Positions 37,141-46,611 of a DNA stretch of 64,000 nucleotides are shown here, piece after piece (positions within the stretch are counted from its first letter, which is position 1; each line of letters begins with the position of its first letter). This DNA comes from Alphaproteobacteria bacterium. GTDB taxonomy: Bacteria > Pseudomonadota > Alphaproteobacteria > MPNO01 > UBA2964. A model generated the notes under the pieces. That model had not been told where the DNA came from and made no database searches. It worked only from the letters and a program-made list of their open reading frames with translations. The stretch covers positions 62,001-126,000 of the forward strand of contig WLWZ01000010.1 of assembly GCA_012103315.1 (NCBI GenBank), read 5' to 3'. Made by a program: the position numbers and the translations under genes.

Positions 37141-39474
37141 GTGTCTGATCTTGCGACAGGTATCGGCGCGGCAGTCCCGCGCGTTGAAGATCGTCGCCTG
37201 CTGACCGGGCAGGGGCAATATAGCGACGATATTAGCCACTCTGATCAGGTCTATGCCGTGATGGTGCGCTCGCCGCATGCCCATGCGGAGTTGTCTGGTA
37301 TTAATGCCGATGTCGCGAAGACAATGCCCGGTGTGCTGGCAGTGCTCAGCGGTGCGGATTGGCGCAGTGACCGACTCAAACCGATGCCAGCCTGGGGCAA
37401 CCCAAAAGATGTAGAGCTCACCAATCGAGACGGTTCTGATATTTTTTACACGCCGCTTTATCCGGTAGCGGTCGAGCGCATCCGTAGGGCCGGTGAAATC
37501 GTTGCTGTCGTGGTTGCAGAATCCGAAGCGCAGGCACGCGATGCCGCCGAGACCATCGAGATCGATTGCAAGGTGCTCGACAGCGTCATCGATGGTGTGT
37601 CGGCGATGGAAGAAGGCGCGCCACAGCTGTGGGATGAAGTGCCAAACAATCTTAGTGTTGATGACATCAAGGGCAGCGAAGAAGCCTGTGATCTTATTTT
37701 TGCGACGGCACCACACATCGTTCGGTTGGAGACGTTTAACCAGCGGGTAACCGGTGTGCCGATGGAACCGCGTGCTGCGCTTGGCGAATATGACGCGGAG
37801 AAAGATAGCTTTTCGCTCGAAGCGGGCGGACAGGGCGTCATCCGGTTTCGCAATGAACTATCGGCAACATTCGGTGTTGATGCGGCGAACATGCGAGTGG
37901 TGTCGCGGGACGTTGGCGGTGGCTACGGCACGCGCAATCACACCTATCCTGAATTCGCTCTCGTGTTGTGGGCAGCCAAGCGCACTGGCAAGCCGGTCAA
38001 ATGGGTTTGCGACCGGTCGGAGGCTTTCCTGAGCGATTATGCCGGGCGCGATCTGTTAACCCGCGCAGCGCTGGCGGTGGATGACAATGGCAAGTTCTTG
38101 GCCCTTAAGACTGAGAACATCGCCAATCTCGGAACGCACACGGTTTCCTATGTGCCGCTTGCGCGGGGACCGACAGTTTATAACGGGGTCTATGATATTC
38201 CTGTCGGCTATGCCGTGTCGCAAGGTGTGCTGACCAATACGACAGCGACGGCGAGTTATCGCGGCGCCGGACGACCGGAATCGATGTTCCTGATTGAGCG
38301 GCTCGTTGATATGGCGGCGCAGGAAACCGGCATCGACCGGATATCACTACGGCGGCGTAATATGATTCCCGAAGTCGCCATTCCCTACACCAACGCGTTC
38401 GACGTCACTTACGATAGCGGGATTTTCTCGGTCAGTATGGAACGCGCGATGGCGTTGGTTGACTGGGACGGGTTCCCGGCGCGCCAAAGGGCGGCAAAGA
38501 AAGAAGGCCGCCTTGTTGGTATTGGACTGGCCAATTATATCGAGACGGCAACCGGCTACCCTCATGAACGCGCTGAGATGGAAATCCTGCCAGGCGGCCG
38601 TGTCGATCTCGTTCTCGGTACCCAATCGTCGGGGCAAGGCCATGAGACGACCTATGCTCAGGTGGTTTCGGAGTGGCTTGGTGTACCGTTCGATAGCGTG
38701 ATGCTGCGAACGGGTAACACTGATTTCGTATCGGCGGGGTCGGGCTCGCATTCATCGCGGTCCATGCGTTTGGCAGGACATCTCTATCGTCAGACAATCG
38801 AAGAGATCGTTGCCAAGGGCAAAGAGATTGCCGCTTTTGCTTTGGAGGCATCTGTACAGGACATTACTTTCTTGGAAGGGCGTTTCAAGATTGAGGGCAC
38901 CGACCGTGCATTGCATCTGTTTGACGCGGCAGCGGCGGCGGTCAGTGGCGATCTACCGGATGATTTGTCGGGTCCGTTGCGGTCCGAAATCGAAATTATG
39001 GATTCCTTGCCCGCCTACCCAAATGGTTGTCATGCCATCGAGATCGAAATCGATCGCGATACTGGCGTTGTCACAATCCTGCGTTACGGCGGTGTTGATG
39101 ATGTTGGTCGTGTGATTAATCCGATGCTGGTAGATGGCCAGACACAGGGCGGCATCGTTCAGGGTGTAGGTCAAGCACTGTGTGAAGAATGTGTCTATGA
39201 TCCTGAGAGTGGCCAACTATTGGCTGGGTCTTTTATGGACTACTGCATGCCGCGTGCGAGTGACGTTCCGTTCTTTGCGCTAGAGAATAATGTCGTTCCG
39301 GCGACCAATACCTTCCTGGGTGTGAAGGGTGGGGGTGAAGGCGGTACGACGGCTGCGCCGCCGGCGCTGATTAATGCTATCGTTGATGCTCTTTCTGACT
39401 TTGGTGTTACGCATATCGATATGCCTGCAACACCTCAGAAAATATGGCGCTTGATCCAAGAAGGCGAAGGCTGA
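37141..39474 (+). CDS. Xanthine dehydrogenase-family molybdopterin-binding (CoxL-like) subunit
   Basis: VEDRRLLTGQGQYSDDI, TGVPMEPRAALGEYD, VGGGYGTRN, SYRGAGRPESMFLIERLVD, GVKGGGEGGTTAAPPALINAIVDAL; GTG start. Confidence 0.94.
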   Translation: MSDLATGIGAAVPRVEDRRLLTGQGQYSDDISHSDQVYAVMVRSPHAHAELSGINADVAKTMPGVLAVLSGADWRSDRLKPMPAWGNPKDVELTNRDGSDIFYTPLYPVAVERIRRAGEIVAVVVAESEAQARDAAETIEIDCKVLDSVIDGVSAMEEGAPQLWDEVPNNLSVDDIKGSEEACDLIFATAPHIVRLETFNQRVTGVPMEPRAALGEYDAEKDSFSLEAGGQGVIRFRNELSATFGVDAANMRVVSRDVGGGYGTRNHTYPEFALVLWAAKRTGKPVKWVCDRSEAFLSDYAGRDLLTRAALAVDDNGKFLALKTENIANLGTHTVSYVPLARGPTVYNGVYDIPVGYAVSQGVLTNTTATASYRGAGRPESMFLIERLVDMAAQETGIDRISLRRRNMIPEVAIPYTNAFDVTYDSGIFSVSMERAMALVDWDGFPARQRAAKKEGRLVGIGLANYIETATGYPHERAEMEILPGGRVDLVLGTQSSGQGHETTYAQVVSEWLGVPFDSVMLRTGNTDFVSAGSGSHSSRSMRLAGHLYRQTIEEIVAKGKEIAAFALEASVQDITFLEGRFKIEGTDRALHLFDAAAAAVSGDLPDDLSGPLRSEIEIMDSLPAYPNGCHAIEIEIDRDTGVVTILRYGGVDDVGRVINPMLVDGQTQGGIVQGVGQALCEECVYDPESGQLLAGSFMDYCMPRASDVPFFALENNVVPATNTFLGVKGGGEGGTTAAPPALINAIVDALSDFGVTHIDMPATPQKIWRLIQEGEG

Positions 39475-39493
39475 AGCAAACGGAGGTAAGACC

Positions 39494-40432
39494 ATGAATA
39501 TTACCGGTATTCACTCACTTGTTTATGGCTGTGAAGACATCGAAACGGCGAGCCGATTTCTGACCGATGTTGGCATGGAGTCTGATGACGGCCAAACATT
39601 CGGTTTGGCCGATGGGACTTCTGTTGTTCTCAAGCGCGCCGATGACAATAGTCTGCCAACAGCGCCGGTTGACGGCGACACCGCACGGGCGATTATCTGG
39701 CGGGTTGATAATCAGGATACGCTGAAAGCAATAAGCGACGAGTTGTCGAGCGATAGAGATGTTACCGAGACATCGGATGGCGTCCTCCATGTCAAAGACG
39801 ATATGGGATATGCGCTGGGGTTTCAGGTGGCAGAAACAAATCCGATTAAATTTACTGCACCCGTGACCAATACAATTGGAGATCGCAAGCGCTTTAACAC
39901 ACGCGCTTCTGGCACAGAGGTTATAACGCCTAAGTTACAGCGCACCGCCCATGTCGGTTGCTGGGCACCAGGGGACGTCGATGAAAACAAGACGTTTTAT
40001 GTCGACCGTCTGGGTTTTCGGGAAACTGATTACATCAAAGATATTGGTGTGTTTTTAAGGGCGCCTGGTTCATCGGAACATCACGACATCTTTTTGTCTC
40101 GTCGCGGTGACCGGGCTGGCTTTCAGCATGTTGCCTACGAAGTGAAAGACTTCGACGAAGTGATGTTCCTTGGCTCACATCTTGAGGCACAGGGTTGGGA
40201 AACTCATTTCGGCCCGGGGCGGCATATCTTTGGCTCGAACATCTTCTGGTATTTCTGGAATCCGGCAGGTGGCTTGCTTGAAATCACCGCTGATCTGGAT
40301 TCTATCGATGATGAGTGGGAAATGCGCTATCACGACACCTTGCCAAAAGGCGCAGGGACCTGGCTGGCGCGGCCTGTAGATCAACAACGCATTCCGTTTC
40401 GCACCCGCGAACAAGACGCAATTATTGAATAA
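39494..40432 (+). CDS. Two-domain VOC protein, extradiol (catechol 2,3-) dioxygenase-like
   Basis: Two VOC modules (ITGIHSLVYGCEDIETASRFLTDVGM and LQRTAHVGCWAPGDVDENKTFYVDRLGFRETDY...FWYFWNPAGGLLEITADLD). Confidence 0.82.
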   Translation: MNITGIHSLVYGCEDIETASRFLTDVGMESDDGQTFGLADGTSVVLKRADDNSLPTAPVDGDTARAIIWRVDNQDTLKAISDELSSDRDVTETSDGVLHVKDDMGYALGFQVAETNPIKFTAPVTNTIGDRKRFNTRASGTEVITPKLQRTAHVGCWAPGDVDENKTFYVDRLGFRETDYIKDIGVFLRAPGSSEHHDIFLSRRGDRAGFQHVAYEVKDFDEVMFLGSHLEAQGWETHFGPGRHIFGSNIFWYFWNPAGGLLEITADLDSIDDEWEMRYHDTLPKGAGTWLARPVDQQRIPFRTREQDAIIE

Positions 40433-40443
40433 GGAAAAACACG

Positions 40444-41178
40444 ATGGCTGATAAAATTCTTTGTGAGAAAAAAGGCGATGCGACCCATATCACGCTCAAC
40501 CGTGCGGATTGTGGTGGGCTGGTAAGCGATCCCATGGCGTCTGAGATGGCAGATATGATCGATGCCGCAAACAATGACTCCAAATACATCGTATTCCGCA
40601 GCGCTGGTGATGATTTCTGTCTTGGTCGCGACCCGGAAGGCCGCGAACCGGGCAAAGCACCGGATGCTTTTGACGCACGCCGCCGTAGCGAAGTGGTGTT
40701 TAATTTTTATGGCTCATTCCGGCGGTCAAAGATTCCTGTTGTCGCGGCAGCGCAAGGACGCTCGCTTGGGTTTGGCTGCGCGATTGCTTCCGTTTGCGAT
40801 ATTACGATTGCGGCGGAAAGTGCGCGGTTTGCACTGCCTGAAATGGGTCACAACATCATGCCGACTATGGCGATGTCCTCACTCGTTGATCGGGTGGGTC
40901 GCAAAGGCGCCTTGTACCTGACCTATTCAACGGAAGAGATTGATGCCGAGACGGCTCTCTCCTACGGTCTGGTTAGCCGAGTGGTTGCTGATGATAAGCT
41001 CGATGCCCAATTGGAGATGGTTTGCGCAGCCATAGATAAAGCTCCCATGCCTGCTGTGCTTTCGGTCAAGGAATACGCGACCAACGCTCTGACGATGTCG
41101 GTCGAACAGGCGTCAGATTTCGCCCGTAACATGCATTCAGCAGTGAACACATCAGCAGGAATGATGGGGAATAAGTAA
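40444..41178 (+). CDS. Enoyl-CoA hydratase/isomerase family protein
   Basis: IVFRSAGDDFCLGRDPEG, VVAAAQGRSLGFGCAIASVCDITIAAESARFALPEMGHNIMPT. Confidence 0.9.
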   Translation: MADKILCEKKGDATHITLNRADCGGLVSDPMASEMADMIDAANNDSKYIVFRSAGDDFCLGRDPEGREPGKAPDAFDARRRSEVVFNFYGSFRRSKIPVVAAAQGRSLGFGCAIASVCDITIAAESARFALPEMGHNIMPTMAMSSLVDRVGRKGALYLTYSTEEIDAETALSYGLVSRVVADDKLDAQLEMVCAAIDKAPMPAVLSVKEYATNALTMSVEQASDFARNMHSAVNTSAGMMGNK

Positions 41179-41184
41179 CACTGG

Positions 41185-41790
41185 ATGCCGATACTCTATG
41201 ACGACCCAATCTCGGGAAACGGATACAAGGTGCGCTTGCTTCTGGCGCAGCTTGATTTTTCCTATGAGCTGGTTGAGCTGGATATCCTGAATCAGGAAAC
41301 CCACACGCCCGACTTTCTGGCGAAGAATGCGAACGGTAAAATTCCAACGATTGAGTTGGATGACGGACGCTGCCTGTCGGAATCCAATGCGATCCTGTTC
41401 TATTTCGCGCAAGGGTCGCGCTATTGGCCGGGTGAGAAATTTGATCAAGCGGATGTCATGCGCTGGATGTGCTTCGAGCAATATAGCCATGAGCCTTACG
41501 TCGCTGTCGCGCGGTTTCTCCATCATTTGCCAGAAGCGCCCGATCCAGAGGTGATTGCCGAAAAACATGCGAAGGGTTACGTCGCGCTAGATGTCATGGA
41601 ACAGCATCTCGGCGAAAACGATTTCTTTGCTGCTGGTCAGTATTCTATCGCGGATATTGCGCTCTACGCCTATACGCATGTCGCAGAGGAAGGAAAGTTT
41701 GATCTCACTTCCTATTCGAATATTTCCAAATGGTTGGACCGGGTAAGTGAGCAGCCGGGCTTCGTGCCGATGGGGTCTAAACCAAACTAG
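41185..41790 (+). CDS. Glutathione S-transferase family protein
   Basis: MPILYDDPISGNGYKVRLLLAQLDFSYELVELD...NGKIPTIELDDGRCLSESNAILFYFA. Confidence 0.92.
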   Translation: MPILYDDPISGNGYKVRLLLAQLDFSYELVELDILNQETHTPDFLAKNANGKIPTIELDDGRCLSESNAILFYFAQGSRYWPGEKFDQADVMRWMCFEQYSHEPYVAVARFLHHLPEAPDPEVIAEKHAKGYVALDVMEQHLGENDFFAAGQYSIADIALYAYTHVAEEGKFDLTSYSNISKWLDRVSEQPGFVPMGSKPN

Positions 41791-44111
41791 ATCTGTGCTT
41801 CTTGTATCGCCTGCCAGACACGATGCGGAGTGGCGGGCATCTCGATATCTCGTACACCGAGATCATAGAGGGCATCGACAACGGCATTGATGATCACCGC
41901 TGGAGCGGGAGTGGTGCCGCTTTCACCACCTGATTTAACGCCGAGGGGATTTTGCGGGCTGATAACCTCGTGATAGGTCACTGAAAAGAACGGCATGTCA
42001 TCGGCGCGCGGCATCGCGTAGTCCATGAATGAACCGGCGTAGGGTTGTGCGGTTTCTTCATCAAAGAAACAACGTTCCATGAGGGCCTGACCAGCGCCCT
42101 GAACAATGCCGCCGTGGATTTGCCCGTCGACGATGAGTGGATTAATGACCCGCCCGACATCATCGACGGCCGTATAGCGTTCTAGCGTTACGGCACCGGT
42201 CTCCGGGTCGACGACAACTTCGCAGATATGACAGCCATTCGGGAAAACGGCTTCATGCATGATGTTTTTAAGTTCAGCATTGAGACCGCCCTGAAGCTCA
42301 TCCGGTAAATCCTCGCGTTCCGCCTCACGTGCCAACGAGAACCAATCGATGGTGCGGTCAGTGCCCTGTATGCGGAATTCACCGTCACCGAATTCAATGT
42401 CTTCAAAGGCTGCTTCCAAAACAAAGGCGGCAAGCGCTTTGCCTTTCTCAATGACTTGATTGGAGGCTAGAACGATGGCTGTTCCCGCCATACGCATCGA
42501 ACGCCCCGCATGGGATCCGTTACCTGCCTTGGCGACGTCGGTGTTGCCCTGCTGGATGAGGACCTTGTCGAACGGAATTCTGAGCCAGTCGGCGGCGACC
42601 TGGGCAAAGCTTGTCTCGTGACCCTGACCACTTGATTGGGTGCCCACAGCGACATGCACGCCGTCTGACAGGATGGAGACACAGGACCATTCCATTGGCG
42701 CGCCGGAGGATGTTTCGATATAGGGCGCGATGCCGATACCACGTTTGAGACCGCGGGTTTCGGACTCTACTCGCCGAGTCTCAAAATTTGCGTAATCAGC
42801 TTTCTCCAACGCGATATCGAGGGTGCGTTTGAACTCTCCACTGTCATACAGCATGCCTTGGGGGTTCTCGTAGGGAAGTTGATCTGGGCGGATCAGGTTC
42901 TTCCGCCGTAACTCGATGCGGTCAATGTCGAGTTCGCGGGCGGCGGTGTCGATCAACCGTTCGAGGGCGAAGACGCATTCTGGACGCCCCGCACTGCGAT
43001 AGGGGTTGGTCGGTGGCGTGTTGCTGACGACAGCACGTAGCCGTAGGGTCGCCGGTTCAATGTCATAGGGGCCGGTCGAGATGCCAGCGCCTTTGGCCAA
43101 TGGGGCAAAGGCGACAGTATACCCGCCTGCATTGCTGGTATTGCGCCCGCGCATCGCGAGAAATTTACCATCCTTATCGAGGGCCAATGACAGCTCGCTA
43201 ATGAGATCGCGGCCTTGCAAATCACTCAGCATGCATTCGCTGCGGTCAGCAGTCCATTTTACAGGGCGGTTGAGTGTTTTGGCCGCGTGGAGCAGGAGTG
43301 GGAATTCAGGATAGACCCGATTTCTGGTGCCGTAATTGCCACCAACGTCGCCACACACCACGCGCATGCGCTCATCCGGGACTCCAGCGAGGAGCGCAAG
43401 CTCTGAACGATGACGGAGAGCGCCGCCGCCACCGGCGTAAAGCGAATAGCTATCGGTGTCCTGATTGTAGTTTGCCAGTGCCGCGCGGGGTTCCATCGGC
43501 ACACCGGTGACCCGTCCAACATTAACCGTGAGGTTGACTATACGATCGGCATTCCGGAAAGCTTCTTCGGTTGCATTTGGATCGCCAAGATCACTATCGA
43601 CGCAGAGGTTATTCTCCAGATTATCCCATAGAAGCTCTGATTGGTCGGCACGTGCGGTATTCGCATTGGCGTCCATAACCTCATAGGTTACGTCGATGGC
43701 TTCAGCGGCATCACGTGCTTGTGCCAAAGTCTCGGCGATCACCATGACAACCGGTTCGCCAGCAAAATGAACCCGTTCTACGGGCAGCGGATATTGATCG
43801 CGCGCATGCGGTAGTCCACCACCCGGTGCGAACAAGGTCGGGTCGGTTCTGGCGCTCGGAATAGGATTGTTTTGTAGTGGTAGGAGGTCGGCATCTTGCC
43901 AGTCTTTGCCCGTTAGAATGAGCAAAACCCCTGGCATTTTCTGTGCCCGTGAGCGATTAATTCCTTTTATTTGAGCGTGGGCATGTGTTGACCGAAGCAC
44001 TGCGGCATAGGCTTGGTCCGGCATATTGCGATCATCGCTAAATTCCCCGGCACCGGTGATCAGGCGGAGGTCTTCATTGCGGACGATAGGCTGGCCAACA
44101 TTCTTGGACAT
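41787..44111 (-). CDS. Xanthine dehydrogenase-family molybdopterin-binding (CoxL-like) subunit, paralogue of 37141..39474
   Basis: PIVRNEDLRLITGAGEFSDDRN, RVTGVPMEPRAALANYN, VGGNYGTRNRVYPEF, PYRSAGRPECVFALERLID, GVKSGGESGTTPAPAVIINAVVDAL. Confidence 0.94.
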   Translation of the reverse strand: MSKNVGQPIVRNEDLRLITGAGEFSDDRNMPDQAYAAVLRSTHAHAQIKGINRSRAQKMPGVLLILTGKDWQDADLLPLQNNPIPSARTDPTLFAPGGGLPHARDQYPLPVERVHFAGEPVVMVIAETLAQARDAAEAIDVTYEVMDANANTARADQSELLWDNLENNLCVDSDLGDPNATEEAFRNADRIVNLTVNVGRVTGVPMEPRAALANYNQDTDSYSLYAGGGGALRHRSELALLAGVPDERMRVVCGDVGGNYGTRNRVYPEFPLLLHAAKTLNRPVKWTADRSECMLSDLQGRDLISELSLALDKDGKFLAMRGRNTSNAGGYTVAFAPLAKGAGISTGPYDIEPATLRLRAVVSNTPPTNPYRSAGRPECVFALERLIDTAARELDIDRIELRRKNLIRPDQLPYENPQGMLYDSGEFKRTLDIALEKADYANFETRRVESETRGLKRGIGIAPYIETSSGAPMEWSCVSILSDGVHVAVGTQSSGQGHETSFAQVAADWLRIPFDKVLIQQGNTDVAKAGNGSHAGRSMRMAGTAIVLASNQVIEKGKALAAFVLEAAFEDIEFGDGEFRIQGTDRTIDWFSLAREAEREDLPDELQGGLNAELKNIMHEAVFPNGCHICEVVVDPETGAVTLERYTAVDDVGRVINPLIVDGQIHGGIVQGAGQALMERCFFDEETAQPYAGSFMDYAMPRADDMPFFSVTYHEVISPQNPLGVKSGGESGTTPAPAVIINAVVDALYDLGVRDIEMPATPHRVWQAIQEAQI

Positions 44112-44201
44112 CGCGGTAAATTAGAGATTGCGAAAGCAGTGAGCAACTGATTGACGAAGACGGCTACATGTAAAAAGGTGCACTCCTCTGCCTTTCGCCC
44201 T

Positions 44202-44230
44202 AAAATCCTCTCTCCAGCAATGAGGATTTT
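44202..44230 (+). promoter_or_regulatory. Inverted repeat AAAATCCTC-N11-GAGGATTTT enclosing the Shine-Dalgarno of the DMSO-reductase-family gene
   Basis: Perfect 9-bp arms 44202-44210 and 44222-44230; GAGG (44222-44225) is 8 nt from ATG 44234. Confidence 0.6.
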
Positions 44231-44233
44231 CTG

Positions 44234-46540
44234 ATGGCGACTAAACTGTTCCGCAATTCATCACATTGGGGCGCTTATCTGGCAGAGGTTGAAGACGGCC
44301 GGGTGACCGGCGTTCAGCCATTCGAAGAAGACCCCAACCCGTCACCGATGCTGGAATCTATACCGCATTCGGTTCATACCGAGACGCGCGTTGCGCGACC
44401 TTTTGTCCGCGAAGGCTGGCTCAAAAACGGTCCGGGCAATGGTGAAGGCCGCGGGCGCGAGCCGTTTGTACCGGTCAGCTGGGAAAAGGCCTACGACCTG
44501 GTTGCCGGTGAGCTAAAGCGCGTCAAAGAGACTTATAGCAATGATGCGATCCTTGGCGGCTCCTATGGTTGGTCGAGTGCCGGAACGTTCCATCACGCGC
44601 GTATGCTGGTGAGGAAGTTTCTGTTCGCGGCCGGAGGCTGTGTCGATCAATCGTCGAATTACAGTTTTGGTGCGGCCATGGCCTTTGTGCCGCATGTCGC
44701 GGGCGATATGCGCTCGGTTACCGGGCCGCTGACCTCGTGGTCGGCGGTGGAACGGCACGCCAAGAACCTCGTCGTCTTTGGTGGGATCAATCCCAAGAAC
44801 ACCCAGGCAGCACGCGGCGGCAATGTTGCGCACGAATTTTTGCCCTCCATGAAGAAGCTGGCAGCAGCAAGGGTAGATGTCATCAATGTCAGCCCGTGCC
44901 GTGACGATGCGCCAGAATTTTTAGATCCAACTTGGATCGCCATCCGGCCAAACACTGATACCGCAATGATGCTGGCGTTGGCTCATACGCTGATTGTTGA
45001 AGATCTGCATGATGCAGATTTCCTGGAGAATTACTGCGAAGGTTTTGATCGCGTAAGCCCTTACTTGATGGGTGAAACAGATGGTCAGCCAAAGGATGCG
45101 GATTGGGCGGCAGCGATAACCGGTATTGATGCTGATGTATTGCGTAAGCTTGCTCGTCAGATGGCTTCCGGCCGCACGATGATGTCGGCAACTTGGTCAT
45201 TGCAGCGCGGTGATCATGGTGAACAACCCTACTGGGCATTGATCTTGCTGGCGAGCGTTCTCGGGCATATTGGGTTGCCCGGTGGTGGATACACGTTTGG
45301 CTATGGCTCGACCGGTGGCATGGGCAATGCCCCGCCCTTGTTCCGTCCGCCATCGATGAGTGCGGGCCGTAACCCGACTAACTATGCCATTCCCGCGGCA
45401 CGGATCACCGATGCCTTGCTTAATCCGGGTGATGTAATCGATTACAACGGCAAGAAAATCACGCTGCCCGATATAAAGATGATCTATTGGTGCGGTGGTA
45501 ACCCGTTCCATCATCATCAGGATCTCAATCGGTTGCGGCAAGGTTGGCAACGACCGGAAACAGTGATCGTGCATGAGCCTTGGTGGACAGCAACAGCCCG
45601 CCATGCCGATATCGTGCTTCCGGCCACCACGTCGCTTGAGCGCAATGATTTTGGTTCAGCGGCGCGGGACCCTTACCTCGTTGTTATGGAAAAAGCGATT
45701 GAGCCGGTCGGGGAATCGAAGAACGATTTCGATATCCTGGTCGAGTTGTCAAAACGCCTCGGCTGTGAAGAAGAGTTTACCGAAGGCCGCGACGAGGATG
45801 CCTGGCTACGATTTTTATATGAAAGCTGCCGTGAAGGTGCCAAGACCAATGAAGCGGCAATGCCCGACTTTGATACATTTTGGGAAAAGGGTTCGTTTAA
45901 AATTCCAGACCGCGAAGATGAGTACACACTTTTCACAGATTTCCGTGAAGACCCTGTGGCAAATCGGCTGAAAACCAAATCTGGAAAGTTTGAGCTCTAT
46001 TCGACCAAGATTGAAAAGTTTGGCTATGACGATTGCCCGCCGCATGTGACGTGGATGGAACCGGCGGAATGGCTTGGCTCAGAAAAGACGGCTGACTATC
46101 CGCTGCATATGATGTCGAGCCAGCCGAAAGACCGACTTCATAGTCAGATGGATGACGGTCCAGTGAGTGGTGCCTCTAAAGTGTCTGGTCGTGAACCGGT
46201 TGAGATTAATCCGGAGGATGCTGCGGCACGTGGGATTGTCGCCGGAGATTTGGTCAGAGTGTTTAATGATCGGGGTGCGTGTCTTGCTGGGGCCGTGATC
46301 AATGATGATATCAGGCCAAGCGTCATCCGGTTGTCGGCGGGGGCCTGGTACGACTCTGATGGTGGTGCGCCTGGTGCACTGGAAATTCATGGTAACCCAA
46401 ACGTGCTGACCCGCGACAAGGCAACTTCAAAGGTTGGACAGGCTCCGACCTCCACCACAGCGCTGGTTGAAATCGAAAAACATGACGAAGCTGCACCCGA
46501 TATTAATGTCTCACGGGCACCAGAAGTGGTCTCTGCCTAA
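44234..46540 (+). CDS. DMSO-reductase-family molybdopterin oxidoreductase (biotin/TMAO sulfoxide reductase-like, cytoplasmic)
   Basis: DQSSNYSFGAAMAFVPHVAGD (candidate Ser Mo-ligand region), NLVVFGGINPKNTQAARGG, GLPGGGYTFGYGSTGGMGN, YWCGGNPFHHHQDLNRL; no Tat signal. Confidence 0.9.
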   Translation: MATKLFRNSSHWGAYLAEVEDGRVTGVQPFEEDPNPSPMLESIPHSVHTETRVARPFVREGWLKNGPGNGEGRGREPFVPVSWEKAYDLVAGELKRVKETYSNDAILGGSYGWSSAGTFHHARMLVRKFLFAAGGCVDQSSNYSFGAAMAFVPHVAGDMRSVTGPLTSWSAVERHAKNLVVFGGINPKNTQAARGGNVAHEFLPSMKKLAAARVDVINVSPCRDDAPEFLDPTWIAIRPNTDTAMMLALAHTLIVEDLHDADFLENYCEGFDRVSPYLMGETDGQPKDADWAAAITGIDADVLRKLARQMASGRTMMSATWSLQRGDHGEQPYWALILLASVLGHIGLPGGGYTFGYGSTGGMGNAPPLFRPPSMSAGRNPTNYAIPAARITDALLNPGDVIDYNGKKITLPDIKMIYWCGGNPFHHHQDLNRLRQGWQRPETVIVHEPWWTATARHADIVLPATTSLERNDFGSAARDPYLVVMEKAIEPVGESKNDFDILVELSKRLGCEEEFTEGRDEDAWLRFLYESCREGAKTNEAAMPDFDTFWEKGSFKIPDREDEYTLFTDFREDPVANRLKTKSGKFELYSTKIEKFGYDDCPPHVTWMEPAEWLGSEKTADYPLHMMSSQPKDRLHSQMDDGPVSGASKVSGREPVEINPEDAAARGIVAGDLVRVFNDRGACLAGAVINDDIRPSVIRLSAGAWYDSDGGAPGALEIHGNPNVLTRDKATSKVGQAPTSTTALVEIEKHDEAAPDINVSRAPEVVSA

Positions 46541-46569
46541 GTGCAAATTTAGTAAATTAAAAGGAGATT

Positions 46570-46611
46570 ATGAGCGGATTTAGCCTCATCTGTTACGGCT
46601 TAATTCGGTAA
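46570..46611 (+). other. Candidate 13-aa leader/upstream ORF MSGFSLICYGLIR
   Basis: AAAAGGAG-ATT-ATG...TAA in the long leader between 46540 and the symporter start. Confidence 0.25.

Noticed and set aside
37036-37716. 226-aa antisense ORF across the UbiD/CoxL junction
   Set aside because: Both + strand genes have strong family motifs through this region
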